Part shown: positions 60,842 through 64,000 of the stretch, one piece after another
Layout: the number at the start of each line of letters is the position of its first letter
Numbering within the stretch: position 1 is the stretch's first letter
NCBI GenBank assembly: GCA_016235595.1
Contig: JACRJX010000007.1
Coordinates: forward strand, 310,001-374,000
DNA length: 64,000 nucleotides
Source: Verrucomicrobiota bacterium
Lineage (GTDB): Bacteria; Verrucomicrobiota; Verrucomicrobiia; CAIQCK01
Direction: 5' to 3'
The notes under the pieces: model-generated
Databases searched by the model: none
Told to the model about the DNA's origin: nothing
What the model saw: the letters and a program-made list of their open reading frames with translations, nothing else
Translations under genes and position numbers: made by a program

Positions 60842-60929
60842 GCCCGGGTGGCGGAATGGCATACGCAGTGGACTTAAAATCCACGGGCCTGTAAAGGCTG
60901 TGCGAGTTCGAGTCTCGCCCCGGGCACCA
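60842..60929 (+). tRNA. tRNA-Leu (anticodon UAA)
   Basis: Acceptor arm GCCCGGG (60842-60848) pairs with CCCGGGC (60919-60925); discriminator A, encoded CCA (60927-60929). The anticodon stem GTGGA/TCCAC encloses loop CTTAAAA with anticodon TAA at 60875-60877. Long class II variable arm (GGGCCTGTAAAGGCTGT) and T arm GCGAG/CTCGC with TTCGAGT complete a standard leucine tRNA reading UUA. Confidence 0.97.
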
Positions 60930-61038
60930 ACTTCTCCGCAACCCATCACACGGACAAAACCCGCTGTTGTCGCCGCTACGGCCTGTTTGCTATTGTGCAT
61001 TGCTGATTGGTTCGAGCCAATCAATGAAGAAGGAAACG

Positions 61039-63666
61039 ATGCGGTTGTTTCAGAACATGTCGGTCAAGTGGAAGCTGGTGCTGACGATGTTGCTCGTCAG
61101 TATGATCCCGGTTGGGTTGATGGGGAGCATTTTGTTCTTCGGCGGGTTGTTTCATGTGCAACGTTTCGCGGTTCGGGAGGCTGCTGCGCTGGCCGAGAGC
61201 ATCGGCGGAAACTGTGCCGGCGCGATGCTGGCCAGGGATCCAAAGGCGGCGCAGGAAGTGCTTTCTGTCATTGCCAGCGGAACAACAGTCGAGGACGTCT
61301 GGCTCTATTCGGTGGATGGGCAGTTATTGGCGCGATATGCGCGTCATGGTTTGACAGTGCAACCACAATTGCCAGCCCGCGGGAAAGGGGAAATGTTCAC
61401 GGGCAACTTCGTGGAACTGAGCCGGCTTGTCCTGTGCGATGGCAAACCGGTGGGCACGATCTGCCTGCGCGCCGACACATCAGCTCTGAAGGCGCGGTTT
61501 GCGGGTTTTGTTCATAATGGAGTTTTGGTGGCCGTCGTTTCCGTGTTGGTGGCGCTCATTTTTGCGGGTTGGTTGCAGCGGCTGGTTTCCGGACCGGTGT
61601 TGGAACTGGCACGCGTGGTGCGCGGAATTGCGGAACGGAAAGACTTCTCGCAGCGCGCGGTCAAGGTGGGTGACGACGAGATCGGCGAGCTGACGGATGC
61701 GTTCAACAAAATGCTTTCCATCATTGAGGAGCACGACTGCAATTCACGTGTGTTGCAGAGCCGGCTGGAGCAGCGCGTGGCCGAACACACCATAGAACTG
61801 CGGCAGCTTGCCGCAACTTTGGAGCAACGCGTGGCTGAACGCGCTGCCGCGGCTGAACAGCGTGCGCTGGAGTTGGCGCACGCTGATGAGGCGTTGCGAC
61901 AGAGTGAGAAGAAATTCCGCCGGATCGCCGCGCATATCGAGGACGCACTCTACAGCGTAGACATGCGGACACGAGAGTTCCGTTACCTGAGCCCGGCTTT
62001 TGAAAAAATTTGCGGTTACACGTTGAACGATATCCGCAATATGGGAGGTCGTTCCGCTTTTCTCTCTCGGGTGGTTTATCAGGGAGATGCCGACGAGCAG
62101 AAGCGCCGGTTGGAGCGGTTAACATCGCGGCGGTTGGAGGGAGTTGCAGTCCGCAGTGAGGAGTGGTGGCGTTGCAAGGACGGGACGTTGAAGTGCGTCG
62201 AAGATCGTTGGGTGCCCGTCTATGAGGCAGGCACTCTGGTGACGATTGAAGGAGCGTTGAGCGACATCACCGAACGGAAGCGGGTGGAGCGGCAGATGCA
62301 GCGTCTGGCTTCGTTTCCGCAATACAACCCGAATCCCATTTTCGAGGCAAGCCCGGCCGGGGAAATCACCTTCTGCAATCCCGCGGGCGCCGAGGTGCTG
62401 AAGCAGTTGGGTATGGGAGACGCTCGTGCGTTCATCCCGCAGGATTGGGGCGGGATCGTCAAGACATTGGGGCGGGAACGGTCAAAGCCGGTCCATCGCG
62501 AAGTCGGGATCAAAGACCGCGTGTTCGAGGAGAGTATTTGCTTCAGTCCGGGATTCGACACGGTGCGCATCTACACACGCGACATCACCGAGCGGAAGCA
62601 GGCGGAAGATGCCTTGCGCAGGAGTGAGATCCGATACCGACGGTTGCATGAGAGCATGACGGACGCATTTGTGCGCGTCAGCATGGACGGGTGGATCCAG
62701 GAATCCAACCGGGCCTACCAAGAGATGCTGGGATATTCGGATGAAGAGTTGCGTCGGTTCACCTACATGGACCTTACACCCGAACGGTGGCACGCGTTTC
62801 AGACAGAGATCATTGAAAAGCAGGTGTTGCGCCGGGGATTTTCGGATGTTTACCAGAAGGAATATCGCCGGAAGGACGGCACGGTTTTTACCGTGGAACT
62901 GCGCACGTTTTTGCTTCGGGACGAACAAGGCGCCCCCAACGGCATGTGGGCGATGGTTCGCGATATCACCGAGCGCAAGCAGGTGGAGATGGCATTGATG
63001 GAGCAGCAGCAACGATTGCGCTCGCTCGCTGCGGAACTGGCGGTTGCCGAACAACGCGAGCGGCGGCGCATCGCGGCGCTGCTTCACGACGACGTGATCC
63101 AATCCCTTGCTCTGGCGCGGATTCAGTTGGGTGCGGTGGCGCAGTCCCCGTCGCCTGCTGACAGCTTGAAGGTGGTGGACGAGAGCCGGAAGATCATCGA
63201 GCAGTCGATTGATAATCTGCGGTCGTTAACCTATCAGCTCAGCCCGCCGATTCTCCACGAGCTTGGGCTGGAGGCCGCGCTGGACTGGCTCGCGGAGCAG
63301 TTTGCCGGGCAATACAAGTTTCAGTGCCAGTTTGAGGATGACGCGAAGCCAAAGCCGGTGGATGAAAACGTGCAAGCGTTGCTGTTTGCGGGGGTTCGTG
63401 AACTGCTTCTGAACGTGGCCAAGCACGCAAAGGCGACCCGGGCCGTCATCCGCGCGCAGACGGGCGACGGCGTGATCCGCATCGCGGTCGAAGATGACGG
63501 CGTTGGATTCGACGCGAGTCAGGTGATTCTGGCGGACAAGACCGGCGGTTTTGGCATGTTCAACCTGCGCGAGCGTCTCACCTATCTGGGCGGGCGGTGC
63601 GAGATTCATTCGGAACTGGGCCGCGGCACAAAGGTGGTGTTGATTGCGCCACTGAAACAGGCGTAG
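61039..63666 (+). CDS. PAS-domain sensor histidine kinase, NarX/HisKA_3 type
   Basis: 875 residues from the ATG at 61039, with AAGGA 6 nt upstream (ATG at 61024 also possible). Two membrane helices (residues 12-32 and about 155-178) flank a periplasmic domain; HAMP follows (GPVLELARVVRGIAERKDFS), then a coiled coil and three PAS domains ending ...DITERK at each boundary. The HisKA_3 phosphoacceptor is RRRIAALLHDDVIQSLALA and the ATPase is VRELLLNVAKHAKATRA with DDGVGFD. Phosphorylates the NarL-type regulator encoded 27 nt downstream. The signal is unknown. Confidence 0.93.
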   Translation: MRLFQNMSVKWKLVLTMLLVSMIPVGLMGSILFFGGLFHVQRFAVREAAALAESIGGNCAGAMLARDPKAAQEVLSVIASGTTVEDVWLYSVDGQLLARYARHGLTVQPQLPARGKGEMFTGNFVELSRLVLCDGKPVGTICLRADTSALKARFAGFVHNGVLVAVVSVLVALIFAGWLQRLVSGPVLELARVVRGIAERKDFSQRAVKVGDDEIGELTDAFNKMLSIIEEHDCNSRVLQSRLEQRVAEHTIELRQLAATLEQRVAERAAAAEQRALELAHADEALRQSEKKFRRIAAHIEDALYSVDMRTREFRYLSPAFEKICGYTLNDIRNMGGRSAFLSRVVYQGDADEQKRRLERLTSRRLEGVAVRSEEWWRCKDGTLKCVEDRWVPVYEAGTLVTIEGALSDITERKRVERQMQRLASFPQYNPNPIFEASPAGEITFCNPAGAEVLKQLGMGDARAFIPQDWGGIVKTLGRERSKPVHREVGIKDRVFEESICFSPGFDTVRIYTRDITERKQAEDALRRSEIRYRRLHESMTDAFVRVSMDGWIQESNRAYQEMLGYSDEELRRFTYMDLTPERWHAFQTEIIEKQVLRRGFSDVYQKEYRRKDGTVFTVELRTFLLRDEQGAPNGMWAMVRDITERKQVEMALMEQQQRLRSLAAELAVAEQRERRRIAALLHDDVIQSLALARIQLGAVAQSPSPADSLKVVDESRKIIEQSIDNLRSLTYQLSPPILHELGLEAALDWLAEQFAGQYKFQCQFEDDAKPKPVDENVQALLFAGVRELLLNVAKHAKATRAVIRAQTGDGVIRIAVEDDGVGFDASQVILADKTGGFGMFNLRERLTYLGGRCEIHSELGRGTKVVLIAPLKQA

Positions 63667-63693
63667 AATGCGCACGGTGTTATTCTTGGATTG

Positions 63694-64000
63694 ATGAAGA
63701 CACGAGTTTTGCTGGCGGACGACCACAAGATCATGCGCGAAGGGCTGCGCTCGCTGTTGGCCATCACGCCTGGTCTGGAGGTGGTTGGCGAGGCAGGCGA
63801 CGGCAGGACGGCGGTGCAGATGGCTCTGAAGTTGACGCCGGATGTGGTGGTGATGGACATCGGCATGCCGGACCTCAACGGCGTGGACGCCACGCGACAA
63901 ATCAAAGCACGCCTTCCAGGAACAAAGGTCATCGCTCTTTCGTTGCATTCCGACGAGCGGTTCATTACCGGAATGTTCAAGGCCGGCGCATCCGGTTACC
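63694..64000 (+). CDS. NarL/FixJ-family response regulator, 3' end cut by window edge
   Basis: The ATG at 63694 opens a receiver domain that runs off the right edge after about 102 residues. VLLADDHKIMREGLRSLLA holds the acidic pair, VVVMDIGMPDLNG the phosphoacceptor Asp (residue 55), and KVIALSLHSDERF the Thr/Ser and aromatic switch region, ending FKAGASGY. The LuxR-type HTH is outside the window. Paired with the upstream kinase as a two-component system. Confidence 0.92.
   Translation, partial: MKTRVLLADDHKIMREGLRSLLAITPGLEVVGEAGDGRTAVQMALKLTPDVVVMDIGMPDLNGVDATRQIKARLPGTKVIALSLHSDERFITGMFKAGASGY

Noticed and set aside
60599..61024. 141-residue minus-strand frame across the tRNA
   Set aside because: It is antisense to tRNA-Leu, and its apparent GARGETRTRTAFTG sequence is the well-known translation of a tRNA gene region, not a protein.

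Overview
The window is GC-rich, densely coded DNA without phage, plasmid or transposase genes. It looks like chromosome from a Verrucomicrobia-type (PVC group) bacterium. The support is indirect: a futalosine-pathway menaquinone operon, several secreted proteins with Tat-like leaders, a large right-handed beta-helix protein, an FGE-like sulfatase-modifying-factor domain, DUF362 plus polyferredoxin genes, and hairpin-rich dispersed intergenic repeats. No rRNA or other phylogenetic marker settles the taxonomy.

Layout. 1-7.4 kb (minus): CocE-type hydrolase (cut by the left edge), Tat-leader protein, DUF523/DUF1722 protein, TspO, giant beta-helix protein, secreted class I amidotransferase-like protein. 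7.5-10.2 kb (plus): coiled-coil protein plus ABC-2 permease and ATPase. 10.15-12.8 kb: sulfur module of an ArsR regulator, divergent rhodanese membrane protein and CoA-disulfide/polysulfide reductase-rhodanese fusion. 12.8-16.6 kb (minus): glpK, glpF, MATE exporter. 16.6-18.5 kb: AT-richer repeat locus I with small membrane-protein genes. 18.5-28.6 kb: phosphodiester glycosidase, proS, acyltransferase-like membrane protein, tartrate/isopropylmalate-type dehydrogenase, TPR protein, TPR-AAA+ ATPase, manA, FGE-like protein. 28.6-33 kb: exopolysaccharide island. 33-40 kb: ftsK, RodZ-like, rimO, pgsA, pgpA and a zinc-ribbon protein. 40-43 kb: GNAT, hydrolase, quinone oxidoreductase. 43-44.6 kb: repeat locus II. 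44.6-53.4 kb: polyferredoxin, XRE regulator, DUF362 protein and a MacAB-TolC-like export operon. 53.5-58.1 kb: ubiX-mqnP-mqnE-mqnA-mqnC. 58.2-64 kb: dinB, a duplicated cysteine-rich Tat protein, tRNA-Leu(UAA), and a NarX-like kinase with its response regulator (cut by the right edge).

Most notable. Loci I and II, about 26 kb apart, share one architecture: a structured repeat, a small unrelated membrane-protein gene, the repeat again, a second such gene, then a shared boundary motif. The repeat ends in a conserved purine-rich box plus ATG that opens a short leader ORF. In three of four copies this leader ORF stops 6 nt before, 3 nt before, or overlapping (ATGA) the start of the downstream gene, which suggests translationally coupled cassettes. 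Separately, several genes (rhodanese, dinB, ftsK, the 39.4 kb gene, the amidotransferase) have a TATAAT-like -10 box only 6-12 nt before the start codon and no Shine-Dalgarno, pointing to leaderless or near-leaderless mRNAs.
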